Assembly: GCF_004088395.1 (NCBI RefSeq)
Contig: NZ_CP035107.1
Span: 1 to 64,000, forward strand
Source: Ornithobacterium rhinotracheale
GTDB lineage: Bacteria > Bacteroidota > Bacteroidia > Flavobacteriales > Weeksellaceae
Direction: 5' to 3'
Length of the DNA: 64,000 nt
The translations under genes were made by a program, and so were the position numbers. The notes below the pieces were generated by a model. It ran no database searches. It saw only the letters and a program-made list of their open reading frames with translations, and was not told the origin of the DNA. This document shows, one piece after another, positions 16,988 through 26,622 of the stretch; position 1 is the stretch's first letter; each line of letters starts with the position of its first letter.

Positions 16988-17344
16988 TTATTCATACTTG
17001 TCTAATCTTTTCTTTAAAAAATCTATTTGTTCTTCTAAATTTTTTATCAACTTTTCATAAACTTCCTTATTCTCTATATGTAGATTCTGAATATAGCCAT
17101 TCCCAAAGGAACCCTCGTGATTTTCTTGGTGATTGATTGTGAGTTTTTCGCTACCCAGTAAAGAAGAAATATCTGTTTCTAAGATATTTGCAATTTCAAA
17201 AAGTCTATCAATACTTAGTTTAGTTTCTTCATTTTCAATTCTTGCATAAGAGGCTTGGCTTATTTCCAATTCTTGTGCCATATATTCTTGCGAATAGCCC
17301 TTTTGTTCCCTGATTCTTCGGATATTAGCACTTACTTTATTCAT
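16988..17344 (-). CDS. XRE-family helix-turn-helix regulator
   Basis: About 118 aa from the Met at 17344 (MNKVSANIRRIREQKGYSQ); the frame opens 7 codons earlier at 17365, but the internal Met gives the usual HTH_3 start. The helix-turn-helix covers residues 5-60 (YSQEYMAQELEISQASYARI, then LFEIANILETDISSLL). The C-terminal ~25 residues form a coiled coil (KLIKNLEEQIDFLKKRLDKY), probably for dimerisation. It is divergent from the PEGA lipoprotein gene and may regulate it. Confidence 0.82.
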   Translation of the reverse strand: MNKVSANIRRIREQKGYSQEYMAQELEISQASYARIENEETKLSIDRLFEIANILETDISSLLGSEKLTINHQENHEGSFGNGYIQNLHIENKEVYEKLIKNLEEQIDFLKKRLDKYE

Positions 17345-17453
17345 AAAATGTATGTTTTTATTCAAAATGTGAATATAAATATACGATTATTTTTCCAATA
17401 AGATTTTTCAATTCTTGAATTTTGTAGAAAATTTTAACACAAAATAAATTAAA

Positions 17454-17954
17454 ATGAAAAGAACTTTAATTATTCTATCTATGCTTGGAGGTGTTTTGTT
17501 ACCAAGTAGTTGTGCTACTATTGTTAGTAAAAGCAATTATCCTTTAACTATCATTAGTGAGCCTAGCGATGCTACTGTTACAATTAAGGATAAAAAAGAC
17601 ACTGAGGTTTTCTCTGGAAGAACTCCAGCTACTGTACAATTGAATGCTTCTAGCGGATTTTTTGGTAAAGGTCGTTATCAAATAAAAATTGAAAAGAAAG
17701 GTTTTGATACTAAAGTTATTCCAGTAGAGGCTAAATTAGATGGTTGGTATTTCGGAAATATTTTGTTTGGTGGATTTATAGGAATGCTTATCGTTGATCC
17801 TGCTACGGGTGCTATGTATAAACTTGATAAGGAACCTATTGTGGTTAAATTAGAAAAAACAACTGCTGTCGTTAATTCTAAGGAGTTAAGGGTTTATAGT
17901 TTAAATCAAATTCCAAAAGAATGGCATCAACATCTCGTTAAAATTTCTGAATAA
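17454..17954 (+). CDS. PEGA-domain lipoprotein
   Basis: 166 aa. The N-terminus MKRTLIILSMLGGVLLPSSC ends in a lipobox-like Cys20. A PEGA-like domain follows (LTIISEPSDATVTI, GRTPATVQL, YQIKIEKKGFDTK). Then a hydrophobic glycine-rich stretch (YFGNILFGGFIGMLIVDP) is shared with many Bacteroidota proteins of this kind. It probably sits on the outer membrane or cell envelope; function unknown. A terminator follows at once. Confidence 0.78.
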   Translation: MKRTLIILSMLGGVLLPSSCATIVSKSNYPLTIISEPSDATVTIKDKKDTEVFSGRTPATVQLNASSGFFGKGRYQIKIEKKGFDTKVIPVEAKLDGWYFGNILFGGFIGMLIVDPATGAMYKLDKEPIVVKLEKTTAVVNSKELRVYSLNQIPKEWHQHLVKISE

Positions 17955-17956
17955 AT

Positions 17957-17994
17957 AAAAAAAACCGTTTCTAAAATTTAGAAACGGTTTTTTT
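17957..17994. terminator. Bidirectional terminator between convergent genes
   Basis: AAAACCGTTTCTAAA / TTTAGAAACGGTTTT: perfect inverted repeat of about 15 bp with a 1-2 nt loop and T/A runs on both sides. It serves the PEGA gene (plus) and the hydrolase operon (minus). Confidence 0.8.
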
Positions 17995-17998
17995 ATTA

Positions 17999-18775
17999 TT
18001 ATTTCAACAAAAAGTTTAAACAAATCTCTAAAAACTCATCGGGTTTTTCGGCGTGCAGCCAGTGCCCTGCACCCTGAATATGTTTAATTTCGGCTTGCGG
18101 AAAGTATTTTTTAATCAGTATGGTGTCGGGATCGGTGATGTAGCTCGAGTTGCCCCCTCCCAAAAATAACACCTCTCCGTTAAAAATCTTGTCTGGCAAG
18201 TGATTGGTAATTAAATCATTGTAGTTTTCGGTGAGGCTTTTTAGATTAAATTTATAAGCATATTTACCCTCGTCGCAACGCTGTACACTTTTCATCAAAA
18301 ACATTCGCACGGCGGGATCTTTGATGTAATCTTTTAGAAAATCTTCGGCATCGCCACGGTTTTCAACTTGCGAAAAATCTACGCTATTTAGTGCCTTCAA
18401 AATCGCTTGATGATGCGGTGTATAATCCTTTGGCGACATATCTGCCACGATTAATTTATCCACCATTTCGGGATATTTCATCGCAAATTCCATCACAGCT
18501 TTTCCGCCCAAAGAATGCCCTATAAAAGATGATTTTTCCACCTTGTGGGCTTGCATATAGTGGTACAAATCATCGGCCATGGCTTTGTGGCTCATTTCAT
18601 CGATGTGAAAACTGCGTCCGTGGTTACGCGCATCTACCAAATGCGTTGTAAAATATTCGCCAAATTTTTTACCCAAAGTAGCCCAATTGTCGAGCATCCC
18701 AAAAAGCCCGTGAAGAATGATGAGGTGCTTGGGTTTATCGCCTATAATTTTGCTAAATAAAATTTGATTTTCCAT
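17999..18775 (-). CDS. Alpha/beta-fold hydrolase (YbfF-like)
   Basis: 258 aa. Oxyanion-hole HGLFGMLDNW at residues ~22-31, nucleophile elbow GHSLGG with Ser at ~90, acid in the DPD region, and catalytic His in GAGHWLHAEKP near residue 237. The set matches small esterase-like hydrolases such as E. coli YbfF. Substrate unknown. Its ATG overlaps the last base of the pdxJ stop, so the two are coupled. Confidence 0.85.
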   Translation of the reverse strand: MENQILFSKIIGDKPKHLIILHGLFGMLDNWATLGKKFGEYFTTHLVDARNHGRSFHIDEMSHKAMADDLYHYMQAHKVEKSSFIGHSLGGKAVMEFAMKYPEMVDKLIVADMSPKDYTPHHQAILKALNSVDFSQVENRGDAEDFLKDYIKDPAVRMFLMKSVQRCDEGKYAYKFNLKSLTENYNDLITNHLPDKIFNGEVLFLGGGNSSYITDPDTILIKKYFPQAEIKHIQGAGHWLHAEKPDEFLEICLNFLLK

Positions 18776-19515
18776 TATTTTTCGGCGTTTAAATAAGCGG
18801 TTTCTATTTTTCTAAGATAGAGCTGAATGGTGTTTTCTAAGCCTAAATAAAGTGCCTCTGAAATCAATGCGTGCCCGATTGAAACTTCGGCAATGCTTGG
18901 GATTTCTCGGATAAAAAATTCAATATTATCTAAACTTAAATCATGTCCTGCATTTACTTTTAAGCCTGCTTCTTCGGCAAAGATAGCCGTAGCTTTGTAC
19001 ATTTCTGCTGCTCCTTCATCTTTATTGTCATAGTCTGTGGCATAAGCCTCGGTGTATAGCTCAATGCGATCGGTTCCTGTTTCGGCTGCCGAAGCGATGA
19101 GCTCTGGTCGTGGGTCCAAAAAAATTGAAGTTCTGATGCCTGCTGCTTTAAACTCTGCGATGGTTTTTTGTAAAAAGTCAAAATGCTTTTCGGTATCCCA
19201 GCCCGCGTTTGATGTGATGGCGTCTTCGGCATCGGGCACCAATGTTACTTGGTCAGGTTTCACTTTCAGCACCAATTCTTTAAATTCAGGAATTGGATTT
19301 CCTTCTATATTAAATTCAGTTTTTACTACTTTTTTTAAATCAAATACATCTTGGTAGGTAATGTGTCGCTGGTCGGGTCTTGGGTGAACAGTAATTCCTT
19401 GAGCACCAAATCTTTCACAATTTATGGCAGCTTCTACTACATTGGGTGTATTGCCACCGCGTGCATTACGAAGCGTAGCAATTTTATTGATATTTACACT
19501 TAGTTTTGTTTTCAT
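18775..19515 (-). CDS. pdxJ: Pyridoxine 5'-phosphate synthase
   Basis: Condenses 3-amino-1-hydroxyacetone phosphate and deoxyxylulose 5-phosphate to pyridoxine 5'-phosphate. TIM-barrel signatures: LSVNINKIATLRNARGGN at the N-terminus, ITVHPRPDQRHI (~residues 38-50), a GHDLSLDN motif (catalytic/phosphate loop, ~190) and SIGHALISEALYLGLE near the end. 246 aa is typical. Lies 45 bp downstream of a PfkB kinase, the same strand. Confidence 0.93.
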   Translation of the reverse strand: MKTKLSVNINKIATLRNARGGNTPNVVEAAINCERFGAQGITVHPRPDQRHITYQDVFDLKKVVKTEFNIEGNPIPEFKELVLKVKPDQVTLVPDAEDAITSNAGWDTEKHFDFLQKTIAEFKAAGIRTSIFLDPRPELIASAAETGTDRIELYTEAYATDYDNKDEGAAEMYKATAIFAEEAGLKVNAGHDLSLDNIEFFIREIPSIAEVSIGHALISEALYLGLENTIQLYLRKIETAYLNAEK

Positions 19516-19560
19516 GTGGATATTAGTTTATTTAATTTTAGATTTAAGGATATTTTTCTT

Positions 19561-20475
19561 TTAATCCAAATCGAAATAAGATAATTTTTTAAATTTATCG
19601 ATACGATTTTGAATATCTAATTCGTTGATTTCTAATAATCTTTGAACCCCAAATTTCTCTACTATAAACGAAGCCAAAGCACTTCCATAAATCACGGCGC
19701 GTTTCATATTCTCGAAAGAAAAATCTAGAGTATCGGCTAAATATCCAGAAAATCCACCTGCAAAAGTATCACCTGCACCTGTGGGGTCAAAGACTTCTTC
19801 AAGTGGCAAAGCTGGTGCAAAAAACACCTCATCTCCACCAAAAAGTAGTGCACCATGCTCTCCTTTTTTGATGATTAGAAACTTAGGTCCCATAGTCAAA
19901 ATCTTATTTGCTGCTTTTTTTAAGCTATATTCTTCGCTCATTTGTCGAGCCTCTTCATCGTTGATGCTTAGTACATCTACGCGTTTCATCACAGCCATCA
20001 ATTCGTCCCAAGTGCGATCCATCCAGTAGTTCATAGTGTCCATTACGATGAAAGGTCTGTTGTTTAGTTGCTCAATGATTTCCATCTGCACTTTGGGATG
20101 CAGGTTCCCAAGCATTACGACTTCGGGATTTTTATAATTATCGGGTAATTCTGGCTTAAAGTTTTCTAGCACATTGAGATCTGTGCGTAGCGTATCTCTA
20201 AAATTCATATCCATGTGGTATTTCCCTACCCAAAAGAAAGTTTTTCCTTCTGGAATTCTTTTAATTCCATCTGTATTGCAGTGATTTTCTTTTAAAATAT
20301 TTAAATATTCATCGGGGAAATCGTCGCCTATGACCGATACGATATTGGTTTGAGCTACAAGTTTTGAAGCCGCAAGCGAAATATAAGGAGCCGCTCCGCC
20401 CAAGATTTTTCCAGATTTTCCAAAAGGGGTTTCTATCTCATCAAAAGCTACGGTACCTACAGATAATAAACTCAT
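19561..20475 (-). CDS. PfkB-family carbohydrate/nucleoside kinase
   Basis: 304-aa ribokinase-fold kinase. N-terminal GTVAFDEIETPFGK and GGAAPYISLAAS (substrate-binding Gly-Gly), and the C-terminal signature DPTGAGDTFAGGFSGYL holding the catalytic Asp. This subfamily is conserved in Bacteroidota and annotated only as 'sugar kinase'; the true substrate cannot be read from sequence. First gene of a likely operon with pdxJ and the hydrolase. Confidence 0.88.
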   Translation of the reverse strand: MSLLSVGTVAFDEIETPFGKSGKILGGAAPYISLAASKLVAQTNIVSVIGDDFPDEYLNILKENHCNTDGIKRIPEGKTFFWVGKYHMDMNFRDTLRTDLNVLENFKPELPDNYKNPEVVMLGNLHPKVQMEIIEQLNNRPFIVMDTMNYWMDRTWDELMAVMKRVDVLSINDEEARQMSEEYSLKKAANKILTMGPKFLIIKKGEHGALLFGGDEVFFAPALPLEEVFDPTGAGDTFAGGFSGYLADTLDFSFENMKRAVIYGSALASFIVEKFGVQRLLEINELDIQNRIDKFKKLSYFDLD

Positions 20476-20504
20476 TAAACTAAATTAAGCGATAAATTAG
20501 GTCG

Positions 20505-20540
20505 CAAATATAGTTTTTTTAATACTTTTAGCCATCAAAA
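20505..20540 (-). promoter_or_regulatory. Promoter of the PfkB kinase operon
   Basis: Minus strand: TTTTG, 23 nt, TATATTTG, matching the Bacteroidota -33/-7 consensus exactly in the -7 element. The expected transcript starts about 20-25 nt before the ATG at 20475. Confidence 0.5.
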
Positions 20541-20599
20541 AGCAGAGATTATTCACATGGGATTTAGTAATTTTGCCTCTCAATCTTAAAAATTAAAAA

Positions 20600-21724
20600 G
20601 TGTCGGCGTTGTACATTCATATTCCTTTTTGCAAGCAAAAATGTAATTATTGCAATTTTCATTTTTCCACTCTTTTAAAACAGAAAGAGCAAATGTTACA
20701 AGCCATAGCCCACGAAATGTTTTTGCGCCAAGCCGAAATCCAGTCGCCGCTGGAAAGCGTTTATTTTGGTGGCGGAACGCCTTCGATTTTAAATTTAGAT
20801 GAAATCCATTTTTTATTTAATAAAATTAAATCACTTTTTGAGATAAAACCCGATGCCGAAATCACGCTTGAGGCTAATCCCGATGATTTAACACTTGAAA
20901 AAATACAAGCGCTTGTACAAACGCCAATTAATCGTTTAAGCATTGGCATTCAATCATTTTTTGATGCTGATTTACAATTTATGAATCGTGCACACAATGC
21001 CCACCAAGCCGAATCCTGCATTAAAAATGCCCAAAAATATGGTTTTGATAATTTAAGCATAGATTTGATTTATGGCACACCCACCACAAGCGATGCAATG
21101 TGGCAGGAAAATGTAAATAAAGCTATTTCACTTGGTGTTCCGCATATTTCTGCGTATGCACTCACGGTGGAGCCCAACACGGCATTGAATCATAAAATTC
21201 AAAAAGGGACTTTGCCCAATGTCGATGAACAAAAACAGCAGAGGCAATATCAGTTTATGATTGAAACTTTAAGCCAAAATGGCTACGAACAATACGAGAT
21301 TTCTAATTTTGCCAAAGACCAAATGTATGCTAAGCACAATTCCAGCTACTGGCTTGGGAAGAAGTATGTGGGTATTGGCCCTTCTGCACATTCGTTTGAT
21401 GGGAAATCGCGTGCTTGGAATGTGGCAAATAATTCAAAATATTTAGCCCAAATCTCTGAAAATAAACTTCCGCACGAAGTTGAAATTTTAAGCTCAAAAG
21501 ATAGAATTAATGAGCTTACGATGATAGGTTTGCGTACGATTTTTGGTGTTGATTTAAATGTTTTAAAAACTGAATTTTCTACCGATTTATGGGAGGAATG
21601 GCAACGCCAAGCCGAAGTTTTTATTCAAGAAAAGAAACTGATTCAGCGGGAAAATAAAATTTTTCTGGCTCCAGAATATAGATTTTTTGCCGATGGTATC
21701 GCTTCTGAGTTGTTTATTCTGTAA
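20600..21724 (+). CDS. hemW: Radical SAM heme chaperone HemW
   Basis: 374-aa radical SAM protein. The CxxxCxxC cluster motif is CKQKCNYC at residues 11-18, followed by VYFGGGTPSIL, EANPDDLT and SIGIQSFFD, all family landmarks. HemW inserts heme and is not coproporphyrinogen dehydrogenase (HemN), which is longer. The start is GTG at 20600 because MSALYIHIPFCKQKC is the conserved start; no ATG lies close. Confidence 0.9.
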   Translation: MSALYIHIPFCKQKCNYCNFHFSTLLKQKEQMLQAIAHEMFLRQAEIQSPLESVYFGGGTPSILNLDEIHFLFNKIKSLFEIKPDAEITLEANPDDLTLEKIQALVQTPINRLSIGIQSFFDADLQFMNRAHNAHQAESCIKNAQKYGFDNLSIDLIYGTPTTSDAMWQENVNKAISLGVPHISAYALTVEPNTALNHKIQKGTLPNVDEQKQQRQYQFMIETLSQNGYEQYEISNFAKDQMYAKHNSSYWLGKKYVGIGPSAHSFDGKSRAWNVANNSKYLAQISENKLPHEVEILSSKDRINELTMIGLRTIFGVDLNVLKTEFSTDLWEEWQRQAEVFIQEKKLIQRENKIFLAPEYRFFADGIASELFIL

Positions 21725-21733
21725 ATTTGCAGC

Positions 21734-22540
21734 ATGAGCGACAATAGACCCATTGGCATTTTTGATTCGGGCGTGGGCGGACTCACCACTGCACGCGAGA
21801 TAAAAAATCTGTTTCCCAACGAGAGCATTATCTATTTTGGAGATTCTAAACACTTGCCCTACGGGAATAAATCAAAGGAAGTAATCATTCAATATAGCAA
21901 GGATATTACCCAGTTTTTGATTGATCAAAACTGCAAGGTAATCATCGTGGCGTGTAATACAGCTTCGTCCAATGCTTTGAAGGAAATCCAAGAAGTGGCA
22001 AGCCAAAACAATGTGCCTGTGCTAGATGTAATTACGCCTGTGGCAGAAAAAGCTGCATACGGATTTTATCAAAAAATGGGTGTAATCGCGACTAAAGCCA
22101 CAGTGAATTCTGGCGTGTACAAAAAGCGCATCAGAAAATTTAATAAGCATATCCAAGTGCAGGAATTAGCAACGCCACTTTTGGTGCCTGTGATAGAGGA
22201 AGATGTAATGCGTTCGGATATTTCTAAAGCTGTTTTGGCACATTATCTTTCAAATAAAAAATTAAAAGATATAGATTCCATCATTTTAGGTTGCACGCAT
22301 TATCCGCTGATTGAGCGGGAGATAGAAAACTATTTCCAAGGAACGGTGAAAGTGATCGATTCTCCGCTGATTGTAGCACATACGCTCAAAGAGATTTTGA
22401 CTAAAAAAGGTATCGAAAACGAAATCAATGCCCAAGGTGAATATAGATTTTATGTATCTGATATCACTAAAAACTTTCAAAAATTAGCCAAAAAATTCTT
22501 TGGAAACAACATCAGCCTTGAATTGAAATTGTTGCATTAA
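21734..22540 (+). CDS. murI: Glutamate racemase
   Basis: Supplies D-glutamate for peptidoglycan. The catalytic cysteines sit in VACNTASSNAL (~residue 75) and LGCTHYPLIE (~190); the N-terminus GIFDSGVGGLTTAREI is typical. 268 aa. Only 9 bp after hemW, so co-transcribed with it. Confidence 0.94.
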   Translation: MSDNRPIGIFDSGVGGLTTAREIKNLFPNESIIYFGDSKHLPYGNKSKEVIIQYSKDITQFLIDQNCKVIIVACNTASSNALKEIQEVASQNNVPVLDVITPVAEKAAYGFYQKMGVIATKATVNSGVYKKRIRKFNKHIQVQELATPLLVPVIEEDVMRSDISKAVLAHYLSNKKLKDIDSIILGCTHYPLIEREIENYFQGTVKVIDSPLIVAHTLKEILTKKGIENEINAQGEYRFYVSDITKNFQKLAKKFFGNNISLELKLLH

Positions 22541-22574
22541 AAGGTTTATTAAATTTTAATATTTAGAAAATATA

Positions 22575-22598
22575 AAATCCCCGAATTACGGGGATTTT
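22575..22598. terminator. Terminator after murI
   Basis: AAATCCCCGAATTACGGGGATTT hairpin (9-bp stem) followed by a T run on the plus strand. It may also stop transcription from porX on the other strand. Confidence 0.7.
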
Positions 22599-22628
22599 TT
22601 ATGAGAAAAATGTATGAAAATCATTATT

Positions 22629-24175
22629 TTATCTATTTTCTAAAACTACAAAAGGGATAATCATCTCCTCCAAAGAAATGCCCCCGTGCTGGTAGGTGTT
22701 TTTATAATAATTTACAAAATGGTTGTAGTTTTTGGGGAACACAAGGAATTTATTATTGGTGGCAAAGATGTATTTTGAGGTTACATTTACCTTGGGCAAG
22801 TAGTATTCCTCGGGTTTTTCAACGGCAAAGACATCATTTTCATCATATTTCAAATGCTTGCCCAGCTTGTAGCGCAGGTTCACACTAGTTTCCTTGTCGC
22901 CTACCACTTGCGTTGGTTCTTTGACAAAGATTGTCCCGTGATCTGTGGTGAGCATTAGCCTAATGTCTTCTTGTGCTGCTAGTTTTATAAATTCCATCAG
23001 GTAGCTGTGTTTAAACCAGCTTTTGGTAATTTCGCGGTAGGTTTTATCATCGCGAATCATTTCGCTGATGACGCTATTGTCTGTTTTAGCGTGGGAGAGG
23101 ATATCTATAAAGTTGTAAACGATTACGGTTAAATCGTGATTTTTTATTTTATTAAAATCATCTAAGACCTTTTTCTCAAAAGAGGAGTTTAGAATTTTGT
23201 AATACTTAGTGCGCAGGTTTTTCATTCCTAATCGGGCTAAGTTATCGGCTAGGAATAGGGGTTCAAAGTCGTTTTTATTGCCCTCTTCTGGGTCGTTTTT
23301 CCATTCCTTGGGGAATCTTTTTTCTATTTCAAGGGGAGGAGGCCTGCAAAGAGTGCATTTCGGGCATACTGGGTGGAGGAGGGCAAGATGCTGTAATACA
23401 TTTTCTCGTCCAAATAGCTATAATACTGCTGAAAGAGTGGCTGAATCATTTTCCATTGGTCGTGCCGCAGGTTATCAATCACCAGCAGAATGCTCTTTTT
23501 GCCATCTTGCAAGTGCGGGCGCACATATTCCTTGATTAGGGTGTGGGAGAGGGTGGGGCGCTGCTCGCCGTGTAGCCAGCCGTAATAATTTTGCTCAATA
23601 TATTTGCAGAATTGCCGATTGGCGTCCTCCTTTTGCTGATTGAGGATTTCAAGCATTTGGGCGTCTTCAATATTTTCTAGCATAATTTCCCAGTGCACGA
23701 GTTTTTTATAGACGCTCTCCCAGTCCTCAAAGTGGCGCGCGTTCATAATATCCATTGTAATTTCCCTGAAAGCCATTTGGTAATCAATCACGGCCTTTTC
23801 TGTGATGAGCTTGGAGCCTTCTAGGATTTTTTTTAGGCTTAAAAGAATTTGATTAGGATTTACGGGTTTTATTAGATAATCTGCAATGTGCGAGCCTATG
23901 GCTTCTTCCATGATGTGCTCTTCCTCGTTTTTGGTAACCATAATGATGGGCAGATTAGGCATTATCTCCTTGATTTTCTGAATTGCCTCCAGCCCAGAAA
24001 TTCCAGGCATATTCTCATCAAGCAATAGGGCGCTGAAGTTTTCCTCTTTGAGCAATTCTATGGCATCAGTTGCATTGTTAATTTTGGTAGTTTGGTAGCC
24101 TTTTTTCTCTAAAAACAGCGTGTGAGATTTTAATAATTCTATTTCATCATCTACCCAGAGTATTTTTATAGCCAT
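22629..24175 (-). pseudogene. porX: PorX-type response regulator with PglZ domain, frameshifted as written
   Basis: Bacteroidota regulator that controls type IX secretion genes. From ATG 24175: receiver domain (VDDE at residues 8-11; phosphoacceptor Asp53 in LLLDENMPG; VTKNEEE), linker helices, then a PglZ alkaline-phosphatase-like domain (LVIDNLRHDQW, PSSTQYARNALFAG; TTDHGTIFV after the break). The frame stops after FAGLLPLK. One extra G in the GGGG run at 23333-23336 gives LLPLEIEKRFP and a normal 515-aa protein ending GGISLEEMIIPFVVLENR. Both halves are well conserved, so a base-calling error or a very recent mutation is likely. Divergent from the HD-domain gene. Confidence 0.85.
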
Positions 24176-24218
24176 TTTGTTATATATTTGTATTTTAAAA
24201 TAATAAAAATCATTTTTT

Positions 24219-25457
24219 TTGAAAAAAAGTAATAAACTTAAAATTTTCAACGACCCAATTTATGGATTTATTTCCATACCCTACGAAATTATTTTTGATC
24301 TCATAGAGCATAAATACTTTCAGCGCCTGCGCCGTATCAAGCAAACGGGGCTTAGCTACTTTGTGTACCCCGGCTGCAATCACACCCGTTTTCTGCACGC
24401 TATGGGCTGCCTGCAACTTATGCAGCGCGCCATTGAAACTTTAAGGATTAAAAATGTAAAGATAAGCCAAGAAGAGGAAAAAGCAGTATACATTGCCATA
24501 CTTTTGCACGATGTGGGGCACGGGCCATTCTCGCACGCACTGGAATCCACCATTGTAGACGGGGTGCACCACGAGGACATCTCACTGATTCTGATGCAGA
24601 AACTTAACCAAGAATTTGCAGGCGAATTGGATTTAGCCATACAGATATTTAAAAAAGAATATCCACGGAAATTTTTGTCTCAGCTCATCGCCAGTCAGCT
24701 CGATATCGACCGATTGGATTATTTAAAGCGAGACAGCTTCTTCTCGGGCGTGGAGGAGGGCAACATTAATTCCAACAGAATCATCTCTATGATGAATGTG
24801 TATAATGATGAATTGGTGATTGATACAAAGGGAATTTACTCCGTGGAAAAGTTTTTGATTTCCAGAATGTTTATGTACTGGCAAGTGTACCTGCATAAGA
24901 CCTCGCTCGCTGCGGAGACCTACCTGATTCAAGCCCTGCGCCGTGCCAAGGAGCTCACTCTGCAAGGCGAAAATTTGCCGTGTAGTGCGGGAGTTAAGTA
25001 TTTTTTAAACCGAAAAAAATCTGAAATCTTTACCGAGGAGGATTTGAAACAATTCACCACCCTTGATGATACCGATATTATGGCATCGCTCAAGCTCTGG
25101 CAGCAGTGCCCAGATTTGATTTTAAAAACCCTTTCTACATCAATCGTAGAACGCCGTTTGCCAAAAGCCGTTATCCGAAACGAGAAAATCTCTGAGGATG
25201 AAATCGCGCGCCGCCGCGCTAAGTGCAATGAGCTGATGGGAATGGATTGTGCAGACTACTTTGTGCATATCACGCATATGAATGTAACCCCCTACGATGC
25301 TGAAAAACACCCGATTTTGCTCTACAATAAGAATGGTAGCTGTGTGGATATAGCGCGCTCCGAAAAGCAGATTCTCACCAAGCCTCTTTATGACAAAACG
25401 GACAAGTATCACCTCTGCTACTGGAATGTGGATAAGTTTAAAAAATTGATGAGGTAG
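24219..25457 (+). CDS. HD-domain phosphohydrolase (dGTPase/SAMHD1-like)
   Basis: 412-aa metal-dependent phosphohydrolase. HD-type ligands: CNHTRFLHAMG (first His, ~residues 52-60), HDVGHGPFSHALE (~97-109) and SQLDIDRLDYLKRDS (~157). Related to dNTP triphosphohydrolases. The TTG at 24219 is used as start (MKKSNKLKIFNDPIYGFI) because IFNDPIYGFI is the usual N-terminus and no ATG is near. Divergent from porX, a neighbourhood common in Flavobacteriia. Confidence 0.87.
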   Translation: MKKSNKLKIFNDPIYGFISIPYEIIFDLIEHKYFQRLRRIKQTGLSYFVYPGCNHTRFLHAMGCLQLMQRAIETLRIKNVKISQEEEKAVYIAILLHDVGHGPFSHALESTIVDGVHHEDISLILMQKLNQEFAGELDLAIQIFKKEYPRKFLSQLIASQLDIDRLDYLKRDSFFSGVEEGNINSNRIISMMNVYNDELVIDTKGIYSVEKFLISRMFMYWQVYLHKTSLAAETYLIQALRRAKELTLQGENLPCSAGVKYFLNRKKSEIFTEEDLKQFTTLDDTDIMASLKLWQQCPDLILKTLSTSIVERRLPKAVIRNEKISEDEIARRRAKCNELMGMDCADYFVHITHMNVTPYDAEKHPILLYNKNGSCVDIARSEKQILTKPLYDKTDKYHLCYWNVDKFKKLMR

Positions 25458-25588
25458 GCTTCAATTTAAATTAAAAATGGCTACAACAAGGCAAAAAATA
25501 GCATTGCTTTTAAAAAAAACACCGAATTGCAACTAATTTTTGAGCCGCGATGTGATACATTAATAATTAATTTTTTACTTTTGCCCTT

Positions 25589-26602
25589 ATGGAGTTTAAA
25601 GCTGGACAAATAGCCAAATTTATACACGGCAAAATCGTGGGAAATCCCGAGCGCGAGGTCTCACGCTTTGCCAATATTGATACGGCGGGCGAGAAAGACC
25701 TTAGCTTTCTGGGAAATCCCAAATATGCACATTTTCTGAAAGAATCCAAGGCAGGTGTAATCATTATCTCTCAAAATTTTGAATTTGAGGAAGATGAAAA
25801 CAAAACATTCATCATCGTGCCAGAAGCCTACGAGGCAATCACCCAGCTACTCACCATTTACGACCAGTATAGAAACGCCAAATCAGGCAGAGAAAATCCC
25901 CATTTTATAGATGATTCAGCAAGCATAGGCGAAAATGAATACATAGGCGCCTTTGCCTACATTGGCAAAAATGCCTACATTGGCAAAAATGTGAAAATCT
26001 ACCCGCACGCTTATGTGGGCGATAATGTGAGCATAGGCGACAATACCATCATCAATTCGGGGGTGAAAATCTACCACGAGTGCCAAATCGGAGCCAATTG
26101 CATCATTCACGCAGGAAGCATTATCGGTAGCGATGGATTTGGTTTTAAGCCGAATGAAAAGGGAGAGTTCATCAAAGTGCCACAAATCGGAAATGTGATA
26201 ATTGAGGATTGTGTGGAAATCGGTGCTTGTTGCACCATAGACCGCGGCACGATGGGCGCTACCATTATAAGAAAAGGCACGAAGCTAGATAATCAAATTC
26301 AGGTGGCTCACAATGTGGAAATTGGCGAGCATAATGTAATCGCCTCACAAACAGGCATCGCAGGCTCTACCAAAATTGGAAATCATAATATGATTGGCGG
26401 GCAAGTAGGCATCGTGGGGCATATTAAAATCGGAAACCAAAACCAAATTCAGGCGCAAAGTGGCGTGAATAGAACGGTGAAAGATGGCGAAAAATTATAC
26501 GGCTCACCAGCGATTGATGCACAGCAGTTTAGAAAATCATATGTGTACTTCAAGAAACTGAATCAAATCGTAGAAAAAATTAATCATTTAGAAAAAAAAT
26601 AA
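25589..26602 (+). CDS. lpxD: UDP-3-O-(3-hydroxyacyl)glucosamine N-acyltransferase
   Basis: Third step of lipid A synthesis. An N-terminal LpxD domain (~residues 1-95; [20 protein letters not shown]) precedes left-handed hexapeptide repeats ([20 protein letters not shown] and on). The catalytic His lies in [12 protein letters not shown] (~233), with a C-terminal helix. 337 aa. First of the lpxD-lpxC/fabZ-lpxA-efp operon. TACTTTTG at 25576-25583 is a -7-like word only 5 nt before the ATG, so a leaderless transcript is possible. Confidence 0.95.
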   Translation: MEFKAGQIAKFIHGKIVGNPEREVSRFANIDTAGEKDLSFLGNPKYAHFLKESKAGVIIISQNFEFEEDENKTFIIVPEAYEAITQLLTIYDQYRNAKSGRENPHFIDDSASIGENEYIGAFAYIGKNAYIGKNVKIYPHAYVGDNVSIGDNTIINSGVKIYHECQIGANCIIHAGSIIGSDGFGFKPNEKGEFIKVPQIGNVIIEDCVEIGACCTIDRGTMGATIIRKGTKLDNQIQVAHNVEIGEHNVIASQTGIAGSTKIGNHNMIGGQVGIVGHIKIGNQNQIQAQSGVNRTVKDGEKLYGSPAIDAQQFRKSYVYFKKLNQIVEKINHLEKK

Positions 26603-26622
26603 CATTAAGGAGAAATCGTCTT

